From Fusobacterium sp. (GTDB lineage Bacteria > Fusobacteriota > Fusobacteriia > Fusobacteriales > Fusobacteriaceae), in contig NZ_JAWDXO010000044.1 in NCBI RefSeq assembly GCF_032477075.1, positions 1 to 24,024 of the forward strand: a DNA stretch of 24,024 nucleotides, in the 5' to 3' direction. A model generated the notes under the pieces. It did no database searches, was not told the origin of the DNA, and saw nothing but the letters and a program-made list of their open reading frames with translations. Positions 7,946-15,809 of this stretch are shown piece after piece. The translations under genes and the position numbers were made by a program. How positions within the stretch are numbered: position 1 is the stretch's first letter; the number at the start of each line of letters is the position of its first letter.

Positions 7946-7987
7946 CGCATGAAAGTATATATGAAATATCATATATACTTTCATGCG
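7946..7987. repeat. Perfect 19-bp inverted repeat with 4-base loop
   Basis: The arms are 7946-7964 (CGCATGAAAGTATATATGA) and 7969-7987, an exact reverse complement, with loop AATA. It lies about 25 bases after the predicted transcription start at 7921, so it would form the 5' hairpin of the RNA. The T tract on the plus side is short (TTT), so it is not a typical terminator. Confidence 0.8.
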
Positions 7988-8161
7988 TTTAATCAAAAAA
8001 ATAATACATCTGAATAACTTAGCAAAATATAATGAAATAATTAAACTTTGCAATTTACTAATTTGTAAAGAATTAGAGATGGAATTCATTACAATTGCAA
8101 ATGAAACTAATGTTTTTATTTTTTAAAAATATGTTTTTAAAGAAATTGGTTTAATGTCTTT

Positions 8162-8195
8162 AAAAGAGAGTATAAAATTTTATACCCTCTTTTTT
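8162..8195 (+). terminator. Rho-independent terminator of the small transcript
   Basis: A 16-bp stem with one mismatch (left arm AAAAGAGAGTATAAAA, 8162-8177; right arm 8178-8193) ends in a T run continuing to 8195. No gene with a ribosome site lies upstream on this strand before the dioxygenase, so it supports a separate transcript from the promoter at 7886. Confidence 0.75.
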
Positions 8196-8278
8196 ATTGT
8201 GATTTTATTACTTTATTTATATGTTTTTAAAAAAACAAAGCATTATAATTATATATTGAATATTAAAAAAGTATATAT

Positions 8279-8306
8279 TTGACACAAAGATTGCGTGTTA
8301 TAAAAT
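8279..8306 (+). promoter_or_regulatory. Promoter of the autotransporter gene
   Basis: TTGACA (8279-8284) and TAAAAT (8301-8306) are separated by 16 bases, with the ribosome site GGAGG at 8323-8327 and ATG at 8336. The predicted leader is short, about 25 bases. Confidence 0.6.
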
Positions 8307-8335
8307 TTAATTTTATTAAAAAGGAGGCAACTACT

Positions 8336-11236
8336 ATGAAAAAAATAAATTTGTTAAAAATTATTATATTTTTAATTTCTACTAGTCTAACTATAGCCAG
8401 TGAGCCAATTAGTTCAGGTAAAGGAGAATTAGATATTGATGGAGGAACATCTGTAATTGTGGAAAGTAATGATACAAAAACTATTATTGGAGTAGATGCT
8501 GGCAGATCAACTGATAAATATATTGTCACTCCCAAAAATGACAAAACAGGAATTGATATAGATATTAAAACTGGAGGCTCAGCTCAAGGAATTAGAAGCA
8601 GTTCTCTATCAACAGTTGATTTAGGCAAGGGAACCACTATTTCATTAGAGAGTGGAAGTGGAGTTCTCACTGGTATTAGTTCTTCTAGAGGAAATGTATT
8701 TGGTAAAAATATCGAAATAAATGTTCAAAATAAAGGTACAGGCACAGCTAGAGGATTGGATATACAAAATGGTGGAACAATTAATCTGTCTGGAGATTTA
8801 AATACTATTAATATAACTGGAAAGGGAAATGGAATATTTATAATGGGGCAGCCAAATTCATCAAAATCAATTTTAAATGCAGAAAATTTGAATATAAATG
8901 CAGAAACTGGTGGGCTAAGTGGATATGGTATTGATTCTCAAACAAACAGTGAAGTAAATTTAACTGGAATAACAATTATTAATTCACAAGGTGGAGGAAT
9001 AGAAGCGAAAGGAAATAGTTATTTTCCTGATATGGGTGGAAAGGTTATTGCTGAAGAGGTTCACATTGAAACTACTGGAACAAGAGCTGATACTGGTGGA
9101 TTATTTGCGATGTTAAGTGGAGCAATAGATGTAGGAGCAGGCAGTACAATTAAAACTGAAAATATGCATGGTATCTATGCTACAACACAAATTGGTTTTC
9201 CTACTCCAGCTCAAAATACAATAATCAATTATAAAGGTGAAGAAAATAAACGCAATACAATTCAGATAAATGGTATGAGTGGAGTTACTGCATATGGAGA
9301 ACAAGTTGTTATTAACTTAGCTAATACTGATGTTTATACTCATTCTACAAATGGAGATACTATTGGAATACGTTCAATTGCTGGAGGAGAAATAAATGCA
9401 AATAACACTTCTGTAATTACTTCTGATGAAAATACCTCCAATAATTCAATATCAGTATTAGCCAGAAATCAAAATGGTGTTATTAATTTTACAGGCAATA
9501 CTCTCATTGATGCAAGAAAAGCCTCAACTAACTTAGCATTAAAAGCTGATGGAAGTAATTCTTTAATTTCTATAAAAGATACAGCCATAATTTATGGGGA
9601 TATTTTAGCTCAAGGTGAAAATGCACACATAGATTTAGATTTAAATAATGCTTCTAACCTTCATGGAAAAACTACAATTGATTCAAATTTTAATGGACAA
9701 ATAGATTTGAAATTATCAAATAGTGAATGGAATATAACAGATAATTCTACTGTTTCTTCACTTTCATTATCTAATAACTCAATGCTCAATTTTATTTACA
9801 ATAACTCTCACTCCTCTTTGACTATAAAAGGAGATTATAGTGGAAATAATAGCATTATAAGCTTTAACACTCAATTGGAAGGAGATAGTTCTTTTACTGA
9901 TAAAATGGTGGTAGAAGGAAATACTTCTGGAACAACTAAAATAAGAGTAACTAATCTGGGTGGAAGAGGTAACCAAACAGAAAATGGAATTGAATTAATT
10001 TCAGTTCTTGGAACCTCTAATGGTGAATTTATAAAAGATGGAAGAATAGTAGCAGGAACATATGAATATTTTTTAAATCGTGGGAATGGAATAACTACTG
10101 ATCAGAAGAATTGGTATCTTACAAACAGTCTTTTAAGTCAACCAATACCACCAGAACCTGAAATTCCAACTCCAAAACCTGAACCAGAGCCAGTTCCAAT
10201 ACCAGAGCCTGAACCAGCTCCAATATCTCCACCAATAATAAATCCTGAACCTAAAGAAGCTATTTATCGTCCAGAGTCAGGAAGTTATCTAGCAAATAAT
10301 GCTGCTGCAAACAACATATTTATTCACTCACTTCATGGCAGATTTGGAGAAACTCAATATACAAATACACTTGTGAATGATGATAAAATATCAAGTATAT
10401 GGGTAAGAAATGTAGGTGGATACAATAGGTTTAGAGATAGTTCAAATCAACTTGAAACTATAAGTAGACGTTATGTTCTTCAAGTAGGAGGAGATATTGT
10501 CCAATGGAGCACTGATAATAAAAATCGTTATCATCTAGGTATAATGGGAGGATATGCTTTCAATCATGCTAAGACAGATTCAAATAAAACAAAGTATACT
10601 TCAAAAGCTGATATAACTGGATATAATCTTGGATTATATGGAACATGGTATGCAAATGAAGAGGATAGATCTGGACTATACGCTGATACTTGGATAATGT
10701 ATAGCTGGTTTGACAATGAAGTTCATGGAGAAGAACTTGCAAAAGAAAAATATAGTTCAAGAGGAATTACCGCATCAATAGAAACAGGATACAATTTTAA
10801 AATAGCTAGTAATAATTCTCATAAAAAAGCATACTATATTCAACCAAAAGCTCAAATGATTTATATGGGAGTAAAAACAAAAGACCATAAAGAAGTAAAT
10901 AGAACATTTGTTGAAAATAAAGGAGATGGAAATATTCAAACTCATTTAGGAGTAAAAATCTATGCCACTCATTTTTCTCCATCAGATAAAAATAAACAAA
11001 AAGAATATCAACCATTTGCAGAACTGAATTGGATACACAACAAGAAAGATTTTAGTGTAGTTATGGATGGAGTAAAGAATAATTTAGAAGGGACAAAAAA
11101 TATAGGAGAAGCCAAACTTGGTATGGAAGTTAAAATTAATTCAAATCTTAATGCTTGGGGAAGTGTGGCACATCAATGGGGAGAAAATGGATATAGGGAT
11201 TCAAGAGTAGCAATTGGGATTAAATATTCTTTTTAA
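8336..11236 (+). CDS. Type Va autotransporter (beta-helix passenger, C-terminal barrel)
   Basis: A 966-residue surface protein. The signal peptide is about residues 1-22 (MKKINLLKIIIFLIST, cut near IAS-EP). The passenger (about 23-600) is rich in Gly, Asn, Ser and Thr with short repeated strands, as in pertactin-like beta-helices; no protease or lipase motif was seen. A Pro/Glu linker (about 602-638) is built from repeated PEPEP-type units. The barrel (about 640-966) starts with the autotransporter motif YRPESGSYLANNAAANNIF and ends in the aromatic GIKYSF needed for outer-membrane insertion. GGAGG at 8323-8327 fixes the start; the frame extends 57 bases upstream without a ribosome site. A promoter is just upstream and a terminator just downstream, so it is monocistronic. 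Adhesion is the likely role, by analogy only. Confidence 0.95.
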   Translation: MKKINLLKIIIFLISTSLTIASEPISSGKGELDIDGGTSVIVESNDTKTIIGVDAGRSTDKYIVTPKNDKTGIDIDIKTGGSAQGIRSSSLSTVDLGKGTTISLESGSGVLTGISSSRGNVFGKNIEINVQNKGTGTARGLDIQNGGTINLSGDLNTINITGKGNGIFIMGQPNSSKSILNAENLNINAETGGLSGYGIDSQTNSEVNLTGITIINSQGGGIEAKGNSYFPDMGGKVIAEEVHIETTGTRADTGGLFAMLSGAIDVGAGSTIKTENMHGIYATTQIGFPTPAQNTIINYKGEENKRNTIQINGMSGVTAYGEQVVINLANTDVYTHSTNGDTIGIRSIAGGEINANNTSVITSDENTSNNSISVLARNQNGVINFTGNTLIDARKASTNLALKADGSNSLISIKDTAIIYGDILAQGENAHIDLDLNNASNLHGKTTIDSNFNGQIDLKLSNSEWNITDNSTVSSLSLSNNSMLNFIYNNSHSSLTIKGDYSGNNSIISFNTQLEGDSSFTDKMVVEGNTSGTTKIRVTNLGGRGNQTENGIELISVLGTSNGEFIKDGRIVAGTYEYFLNRGNGITTDQKNWYLTNSLLSQPIPPEPEIPTPKPEPEPVPIPEPEPAPISPPIINPEPKEAIYRPESGSYLANNAAANNIFIHSLHGRFGETQYTNTLVNDDKISSIWVRNVGGYNRFRDSSNQLETISRRYVLQVGGDIVQWSTDNKNRYHLGIMGGYAFNHAKTDSNKTKYTSKADITGYNLGLYGTWYANEEDRSGLYADTWIMYSWFDNEVHGEELAKEKYSSRGITASIETGYNFKIASNNSHKKAYYIQPKAQMIYMGVKTKDHKEVNRTFVENKGDGNIQTHLGVKIYATHFSPSDKNKQKEYQPFAELNWIHNKKDFSVVMDGVKNNLEGTKNIGEAKLGMEVKINSNLNAWGSVAHQWGENGYRDSRVAIGIKYSF

Positions 11237-11293
11237 ATAAAAATATCTTCTTTCTTGTCTCAAATAATATTTTAAAACAGTTAATAAAAAAAC

Positions 11294-11323
11294 AAAAAAC
11301 CGGCATTTTTAGCCGGTTTTTTT
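11294..11323. terminator. Bidirectional Rho-independent terminator
   Basis: The perfect stem AAAAAACCGGC (11294-11304) / GCCGGTTTTTT (from 11312) has a 7-base loop and an A/T tract on each side. It separates the convergent autotransporter and enolase genes and is the most GC-rich hairpin of the window. Confidence 0.92.
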
Positions 11324-11338
11324 AATATTATTTTTTAA

Positions 11339-12646
11339 CTATTTTGAAAGGTTATAAAAAACGTCAAGCCCTCTATATTGAGCAATAGTTCCTAATTCTT
11401 CTTCAATTCTTAGTAATTGATTATATTTTGCCATTCTGTCAGTTCTTGAAGTTGAACCTGTTTTAATTTGTCCTGCATTTGTTGCAACAGCTACATCAGC
11501 TATTGTAGCATCTTCAGTTTCTCCAGATCTATGAGAAATAACTGCAGTCATTCCAGCTCTTTTTGCCATTTCAATAGCATCTAAAGTTTCAGTTAATGAT
11601 CCTATTTGATTTAATTTAATAAGAATAGAGTTAGCAGATTTTAATTCTATTCCTTTTTTAAGTCTTTCAGTATTAGTTACAAATAAGTCATCTCCAACTA
11701 TTTGAATTCTGTCTCCGATTGCAGCAGTCAATTTTGCCCAACCATCCCAGTCATCTTCTCCTAATCCATCTTCAATAGATTTAATTGGATATTTATCTAC
11801 TAATTTTGCATACCATTCAACCATTTCTTCAGAAGTTCTAGTAATTCCTCCTTCTCTTTTGAAGTGATATTCAAATTTTCCTGGTGCTACTTCTTTACAA
11901 AATTCACTTGATGCAGCATCTATTGCAAAAGTTATATCTTTTCCTGGTTCATATCCAGATTTTTTAATAGCTTCAATCATAAGATCTAAAGCTCCTTCAG
12001 TTCCATTTATTTTAGCAGGAGCATATCCACCTTCATTTCCTACATTTGTAGAATCTCCATTATCTTTAAGAAGTTTTCCTAAATTATGGAATATTTCACA
12101 TCCCATTCTCATAGCTTCCTTAAAGCTTTTTGCTCCAATTGGCTGAATCATAAATTCTTGAACATCTACAGCTGAATCAGCATGTGATCCTCCATTAAGA
12201 ATGTTCATCATTGGAAGAGGTAATTCTTTAGTATTTACTCCTCCTAAATATTTGTATAAAGGCATTCCTAATGCTTCTGCTGCTGCTTTAGCTACTGCTA
12301 AAGACACTCCTAGTATAGCATTTGCTCCTAATCTTCCTTTATTTGGAGTACCATCTAATTCAATCATAAAAGTATCTATTCCTACTTGATCTAATGCATC
12401 CATTCCTAAGATAGCTTCTTTAATTTCAGTGTTAACATTATTTACAGCTGTAAGAACACCTTTTCCTAAGTATCTTGATTTATCATTATCTCTTAACTCA
12501 ACAGCTTCATAAGCTCCTGTTGAAGCTCCTGATGGAACTGCTGCTCTTCCTTTTGCTCCACATTCTAGTATTACATCTACTTCTACTGTAGGGTTTCCTC
12601 TTGAATCAAGTATTTCTCTTGCTACTACATCTACTATTCTTGTCAT
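11339..12646 (-). CDS. eno: Enolase (phosphopyruvate hydratase)
   Basis: A 435-residue full-length enolase converting 2-phosphoglycerate to phosphoenolpyruvate in the cytosol. It opens with the conserved REILDSRGNPTVEV and the catalytic loop VPSGASTGAYEA. Active-site residues are present: His155 (GGSHA), Glu205 (GNEGGYAP) and Lys344 (LIKLNQIGS). The Mg ligands are Asp243, Glu292 (SIEDGL) and Asp319 (GDDLFVTN), and substrate-binding Lys395 lies in IKTGS. AGGAGG stands 8-9 bases before the ATG. Pyruvate kinase lies 85 bases upstream on the same strand. They may be co-transcribed, but a separate promoter candidate lies between them. Confidence 0.98.
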   Translation of the reverse strand: MTRIVDVVAREILDSRGNPTVEVDVILECGAKGRAAVPSGASTGAYEAVELRDNDKSRYLGKGVLTAVNNVNTEIKEAILGMDALDQVGIDTFMIELDGTPNKGRLGANAILGVSLAVAKAAAEALGMPLYKYLGGVNTKELPLPMMNILNGGSHADSAVDVQEFMIQPIGAKSFKEAMRMGCEIFHNLGKLLKDNGDSTNVGNEGGYAPAKINGTEGALDLMIEAIKKSGYEPGKDITFAIDAASSEFCKEVAPGKFEYHFKREGGITRTSEEMVEWYAKLVDKYPIKSIEDGLGEDDWDGWAKLTAAIGDRIQIVGDDLFVTNTERLKKGIELKSANSILIKLNQIGSLTETLDAIEMAKRAGMTAVISHRSGETEDATIADVAVATNAGQIKTGSTSRTDRMAKYNQLLRIEEELGTIAQYRGLDVFYNLSK

Positions 12647-12691
12647 TTAATAAAACCTCCTAATAAATTATATCTTTAATCTATCATTATT

Positions 12692-12720
12692 ATTATACCA
12701 TAGTTTAAAAAATATTTAAA
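12692..12720 (-). promoter_or_regulatory. Possible enolase promoter
   Basis: On the minus strand TTTAAA (12715-12720) and TATAAT (12692-12697) are 17 bases apart, between the pyruvate kinase stop and the enolase start. The -10 is perfect and the -35 weak (4 of 6). No terminator is seen after pyruvate kinase, so enolase may be read both from this site and by read-through. Confidence 0.4.
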
Positions 12721-12731
12721 TTAATTTACTC

Positions 12732-14144
12732 TTATTTTATTTCAATTACTTTTACAGAGTTAGTTGTTCCTCTTTTGAATACACTTTCTCCACAAATTGC
12801 AACAATTATATCTTCTCTACTCACTAAACCTAACTCAACAGTTACTTTTTCAGCTAGATTAAAGAATGAATCAAGAGTTTCTGAATTTCCATCTACATAT
12901 GGAATAACTCCTCTAGATAACATTAGTTGATTTGCTGTTCTTTCATTGTTAGTTATTGCAAGTATAGTTGCTGTTGGAAAATATCTTCTGATATCTCTTG
13001 CTGCTCTTCCTGATTCAGTTCCTACTACTATAACTTTTGCTCCTAAAGCTTCACTTACCTCTGCAGTTCCTTTTGCAACAGCTGAAGTTATTGTTACTTT
13101 TTCATTTTTACATTTATTTCTTGGAGTTACTAATGGATCCATTTTTTCGGCTATTCTAGCCATTACTGAAACTGCTTCTATTGGATAATTTCCCTTTGCT
13201 GATTCTCCAGAAAGCATTACACAATCTGTTCCATCAAGAATTGCATTAGCAACATCATTTACTTCTGCTCTTGTAGGTCTTGGATTTTTAATCATAGAGT
13301 CTAACATTTGTGTAGCTGTTATAACTACTTTTCCAACTGCATTACATCTATCTATCATCATTTTTTGTGCTACTGGAACATCTTCTACAGGAATTTCTAC
13401 TCCAAGATCTCCTCTTGCTACCATGATACCATCAGATAATTCAAGAATTTCTTCAAAGTTATCTACTCCTTCTTGATTTTCTATTTTAGAAATAATTTGG
13501 ACATCTTTTCCACCATTCTCATCAAGTACTCTTCTAACTTCTCTTACATCATCAGCCTTTCTAATAAATGAAGCTGCAACATAATCAATCCCTTGTTGAC
13601 ATCCAAATATCATATCTTTTACATCTTTTTCTGATAATGCTGGTAAATTAACTGCAACATTTGGAAGGTTAACACCTTTATTTTCACCTAACTCTCCATT
13701 ATTTATAGCAATACATCTTACTTCATTTCCTACTACTTCTTTCACAGTGAACTCTAGAAGTCCATCATCAATAAGTACAGTATCTCCAGCTTTAAGGTCT
13801 TTTGTTAATCCTTCATAAGTTACAGCAACTATTTTATTGTTTCCTATTACGGCTTTATCTGTAGTAATTGTAAAGTCTTGTCCTGCAACTATACTAGCAT
13901 CTTTTCCACCTTCAAGTTTAATTGTTCTGATTTCTGGTCCTTTGTTATCTAATAATAAAGCTGCTCTGATTCCAGTTTCTGCTTTTGCTTGTCTAAAATT
14001 TTGAATTCTTTTTCCATGTTCCTCATGGTCTCCATGAGAGAAATTTAATCTCATCATGTTCATTCCAGTTCTTAATAATTCTTTTAAAGTTTCTACTGAT
14101 TCAGTTTTTGGTCCAATTGTACAAACAATTTTCGTCTTTTTCAA
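12732..14144 (-). CDS. pyk: Pyruvate kinase
   Basis: A 470-residue pyruvate kinase making ATP and pyruvate from phosphoenolpyruvate. It has the N-terminal KTKIVCTIGPKTES, the substrate-binding MRLNFSHGDHEEH, a metal site in IISKIENQEGVDNF and the signature MVARGDLGVEIP. The barrel motif ITATQMLDSMIKNPRPTRAEV is followed by a C-terminal allosteric domain (about 345-470) with VVGTESGRAARDIRRYFP. I place the start at a TTG (14144), because GAGGTG is the ribosome site 6-7 bases upstream and the result MKKTKIVCTIGP matches E. coli PykF in start and length. The in-frame GTG at 14153 lies inside that ribosome site. It is upstream of eno on the same strand. Confidence 0.96.
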   Translation of the reverse strand: MKKTKIVCTIGPKTESVETLKELLRTGMNMMRLNFSHGDHEEHGKRIQNFRQAKAETGIRAALLLDNKGPEIRTIKLEGGKDASIVAGQDFTITTDKAVIGNNKIVAVTYEGLTKDLKAGDTVLIDDGLLEFTVKEVVGNEVRCIAINNGELGENKGVNLPNVAVNLPALSEKDVKDMIFGCQQGIDYVAASFIRKADDVREVRRVLDENGGKDVQIISKIENQEGVDNFEEILELSDGIMVARGDLGVEIPVEDVPVAQKMMIDRCNAVGKVVITATQMLDSMIKNPRPTRAEVNDVANAILDGTDCVMLSGESAKGNYPIEAVSVMARIAEKMDPLVTPRNKCKNEKVTITSAVAKGTAEVSEALGAKVIVVGTESGRAARDIRRYFPTATILAITNNERTANQLMLSRGVIPYVDGNSETLDSFFNLAEKVTVELGLVSREDIIVAICGESVFKRGTTNSVKVIEIK

Positions 14145-14593
14145 AATTCTCACCTCAAATATTATTTTTAAATCTAAATATTATAAACAGTTTGTTTTCC
14201 CCACTTATTTTTATCTTAAAATAACAAATTAAAATTATCTACTATGAAGTTTATATTATCTAATATAATTTATCAAGAAAATTATCGTGTATTTTTTAAC
14301 CTTTTTATGTATAATTTTTAATTCTACTTTTTTTAAAATTTTGCTTTTTTTCCTCTTATTCTTCAAGAAATTTCAAGGTCAAATGAGACTTTTTTCTTCA
14401 AATACTTTTTTCATTTTTTATGTATTTAAAAAAAACATTATTAGGGAATTTGATACTGTTTTTATTATATCTTTCTTTTTTTATGAAAGATTTTTTTCTA
14501 TTTTTTATTGTTCTACATTATTAATATTCAAGAAAACTACCATTTCTCTTTTAAATAAATATGAAAAATTTATCATAAATTTTCAATTTTATT
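14145..14593. other. A/T-rich intergenic region upstream of pyruvate kinase
   Basis: About 450 bases with long T runs. A minus-strand TATAAT (14180-14185) could be the pyruvate kinase -10, without a clear -35. A 109-codon plus-strand frame here is almost all Phe, Leu, Ile and Lys from T/A tracts, has no ribosome site and ends inside the dehydratase terminator, so I do not call it a gene. Confidence 0.5.
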
Positions 14594-14626
14594 TATATAA
14601 AAAATGGCCTGAATAAATTTCAGGCC
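14594..14626 (-). terminator. Rho-independent terminator of the dehydratase gene
   Basis: Perfect arms GGCCTGAA (14606-14613) and TTCAGGCC (14619-14626) close a 5-base loop. On the minus strand they are followed by ATTTTTTATA. It lies about 46 bases after the dehydratase stop. Confidence 0.85.
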
Positions 14627-14672
14627 TCTCTAAGTTAAAACAGAATAAACTTTATTTTACAAGATAATTATT

Positions 14673-15617
14673 TCACATCTCTTCAACTATTGCTTCTGGA
14701 TCTATATTTCCTCCTGATATTACAAAACATACTTTTGAATCTTTTGTAACAGGAAGAGCTCCTTTGAGAGCAGCAGCTATGCCAATAGCTGAAGAAAATT
14801 CAGCCAGTACTTTTCCTACTGTAAGAAGTTTAATGCTTCCTTGAGCTATATCATCTTCTTTCACAGTAATAATTTTATCTACATATTTTTTTACTACAGG
14901 ATATGGTTTTTCTCCAGGAATAAGTGTAAGAATAGCATCAGCAATAGAATGCTGTGATGGGAGAAGAATACGCTCTCCAGCAGCAAAACTTTTAGTATAT
15001 CTACACATACATTCTGGTTCTATCCCAATGGTAATAACAGATGGAGATATTTCCTTTACAGCAGTTGAAATACCACTGATAAGCCCTCCCCCTCCTATTG
15101 GTATAATCACATAATTTACATCAGGAAGCTGCTCCATAATTTCTAGACCAATAGTTCCCTGTCCTGCCATAATAGCATAGTCATCATATGGATGAACTAT
15201 AGAATATCCATGTTCTTCACTCAAAGCATTTGCTACATTATGTCGCTCATCATAAGGACACTGTACTACCTCTGCTCCAAAAGATTTAATTCCATCAACT
15301 TTAATCTTAGGAGCACTGTCAGGGACAACTATGGTAGCTTTTACCCCTAATAATTTTGCAACAAATGCAACTCCTTTTCCATGATTACCAGATGAAGCTG
15401 CTACAACTCCAGCTTTCAACTCATCTTCAGGCATAGTCAGCATCTTGTTAAGTGCCCCTCTTATCTTGAAAGAATTTGTTTTTTGCATACATTCAGCTTT
15501 AATATACACTTTACATCCAAGAAGTTCATCTAAAACTTCCATTCTTATTACTGGAGTTTTAATAGTATATTCTGATATTCTTCCCTGAGCTTCCTTTATC
15601 TGTTCTAATCTGAGCAT
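14673..15617 (-). CDS. PLP-dependent serine/threonine dehydratase-family enzyme
   Basis: A 314-residue fold-type II PLP enzyme. Lys51 in NSFKIRGA is the PLP lysine, SSGNHGKG (75-82) the substrate loop, GGGGL (175-179) the phosphate cup and SGGNID the C-terminal pyridine-nitrogen site. There is no ACT regulatory domain, so it resembles catabolic threonine dehydratase, serine racemase and threo-3-hydroxyaspartate ammonia-lyase rather than biosynthetic IlvA. The loop has GK where most threonine dehydratases have AQ. It is transcribed away from an RpiR regulator and near an aspartate dehydrogenase-like gene, which makes hydroxyaspartate a possible substrate besides threonine or serine. It has its own promoter (15686-15713) and terminator. 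Confidence 0.9.
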   Translation of the reverse strand: MLRLEQIKEAQGRISEYTIKTPVIRMEVLDELLGCKVYIKAECMQKTNSFKIRGALNKMLTMPEDELKAGVVAASSGNHGKGVAFVAKLLGVKATIVVPDSAPKIKVDGIKSFGAEVVQCPYDERHNVANALSEEHGYSIVHPYDDYAIMAGQGTIGLEIMEQLPDVNYVIIPIGGGGLISGISTAVKEISPSVITIGIEPECMCRYTKSFAAGERILLPSQHSIADAILTLIPGEKPYPVVKKYVDKIITVKEDDIAQGSIKLLTVGKVLAEFSSAIGIAAALKGALPVTKDSKVCFVISGGNIDPEAIVEEM

Positions 15618-15685
15618 ATTATTCCTCCCTTTTGAATTTTATTATTTAAAAAAATATAAAAAAAAATATAAATATTCTTTTTATA

Positions 15686-15713
15686 ATTATAGCTTCAAAT
15701 ATTTTTTTGTCAA
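15686..15713 (-). promoter_or_regulatory. Promoter of the dehydratase gene
   Basis: On the minus strand a perfect TTGACA (15708-15713) and a perfect TATAAT (15686-15691) are 16 bases apart. This is one of the best promoters in the window. A 19-bp A/T palindrome (15727-15745) lies 14 bases upstream of it. Confidence 0.75.
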
Positions 15714-15726
15714 TACATCAAGTGAA

Positions 15727-15745
15727 AGAAAAAATAATTTTTTCT
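15727..15745. promoter_or_regulatory. Palindrome between the divergent dehydratase and rpiR genes
   Basis: AGAAAAAAT-a-ATTTTTTCT is a perfect 9-bp inverted repeat. It lies upstream of the dehydratase -35 and near the expected -35 of the regulator gene, whose TATAAT is at 15761-15766. This is a plausible site for shared control by the RpiR protein, but its simple A/T content makes it weak evidence. Confidence 0.35.
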
Positions 15746-15809
15746 AGTTCTTCTCTATGATATAATAAAAATATGGTCTATATCTTGGCAATGAAAGGAG
15801 AAGATAAAA

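Larger units (their letters stand above)
7921..8195 (+). ncRNA. Candidate small structured RNA (about 275 nt)
   Basis: This span runs from the predicted start of a near-consensus promoter to a Rho-independent terminator. It contains a perfect 19-bp hairpin with a 4-base loop (7946-7987), a second 9-bp pairing TTTGCAATT / AATTGCAAA (8047-8055 with 8093-8101), and the terminator stem. A 47-codon reading frame (7983-8126) starts inside the first hairpin without a ribosome site and resembles no family I know. I infer a non-coding regulatory RNA, though a small-peptide mRNA or the leftover of a lost gene is possible. It lies directly upstream of the autotransporter gene, which has its own promoter. 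Confidence 0.4.

Noticed and set aside
7983..8126. 47-codon frame as a small protein gene
   Set aside because: The ATG is buried in a 19-bp hairpin and has no ribosome site; no family resemblance. Kept only as part of the candidate RNA.
10140..10255. Short tandem repeats as a CRISPR or mobile repeat
   Set aside because: They are in-frame codons for the Pro/Glu linker of the autotransporter, with no spacer structure.
14287..14616. Plus-strand open frame of 109 codons in the gap upstream of pyruvate kinase
   Set aside because: Composition is almost only Phe, Leu, Ile and Lys from T/A runs, no ribosome site, and it ends inside the terminator of the convergent gene.
14673..15617. Biosynthetic threonine deaminase IlvA
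   Set aside because: The protein ends after the catalytic domain (314 residues) without the regulatory ACT-like domain, and no ilv genes are adjacent.
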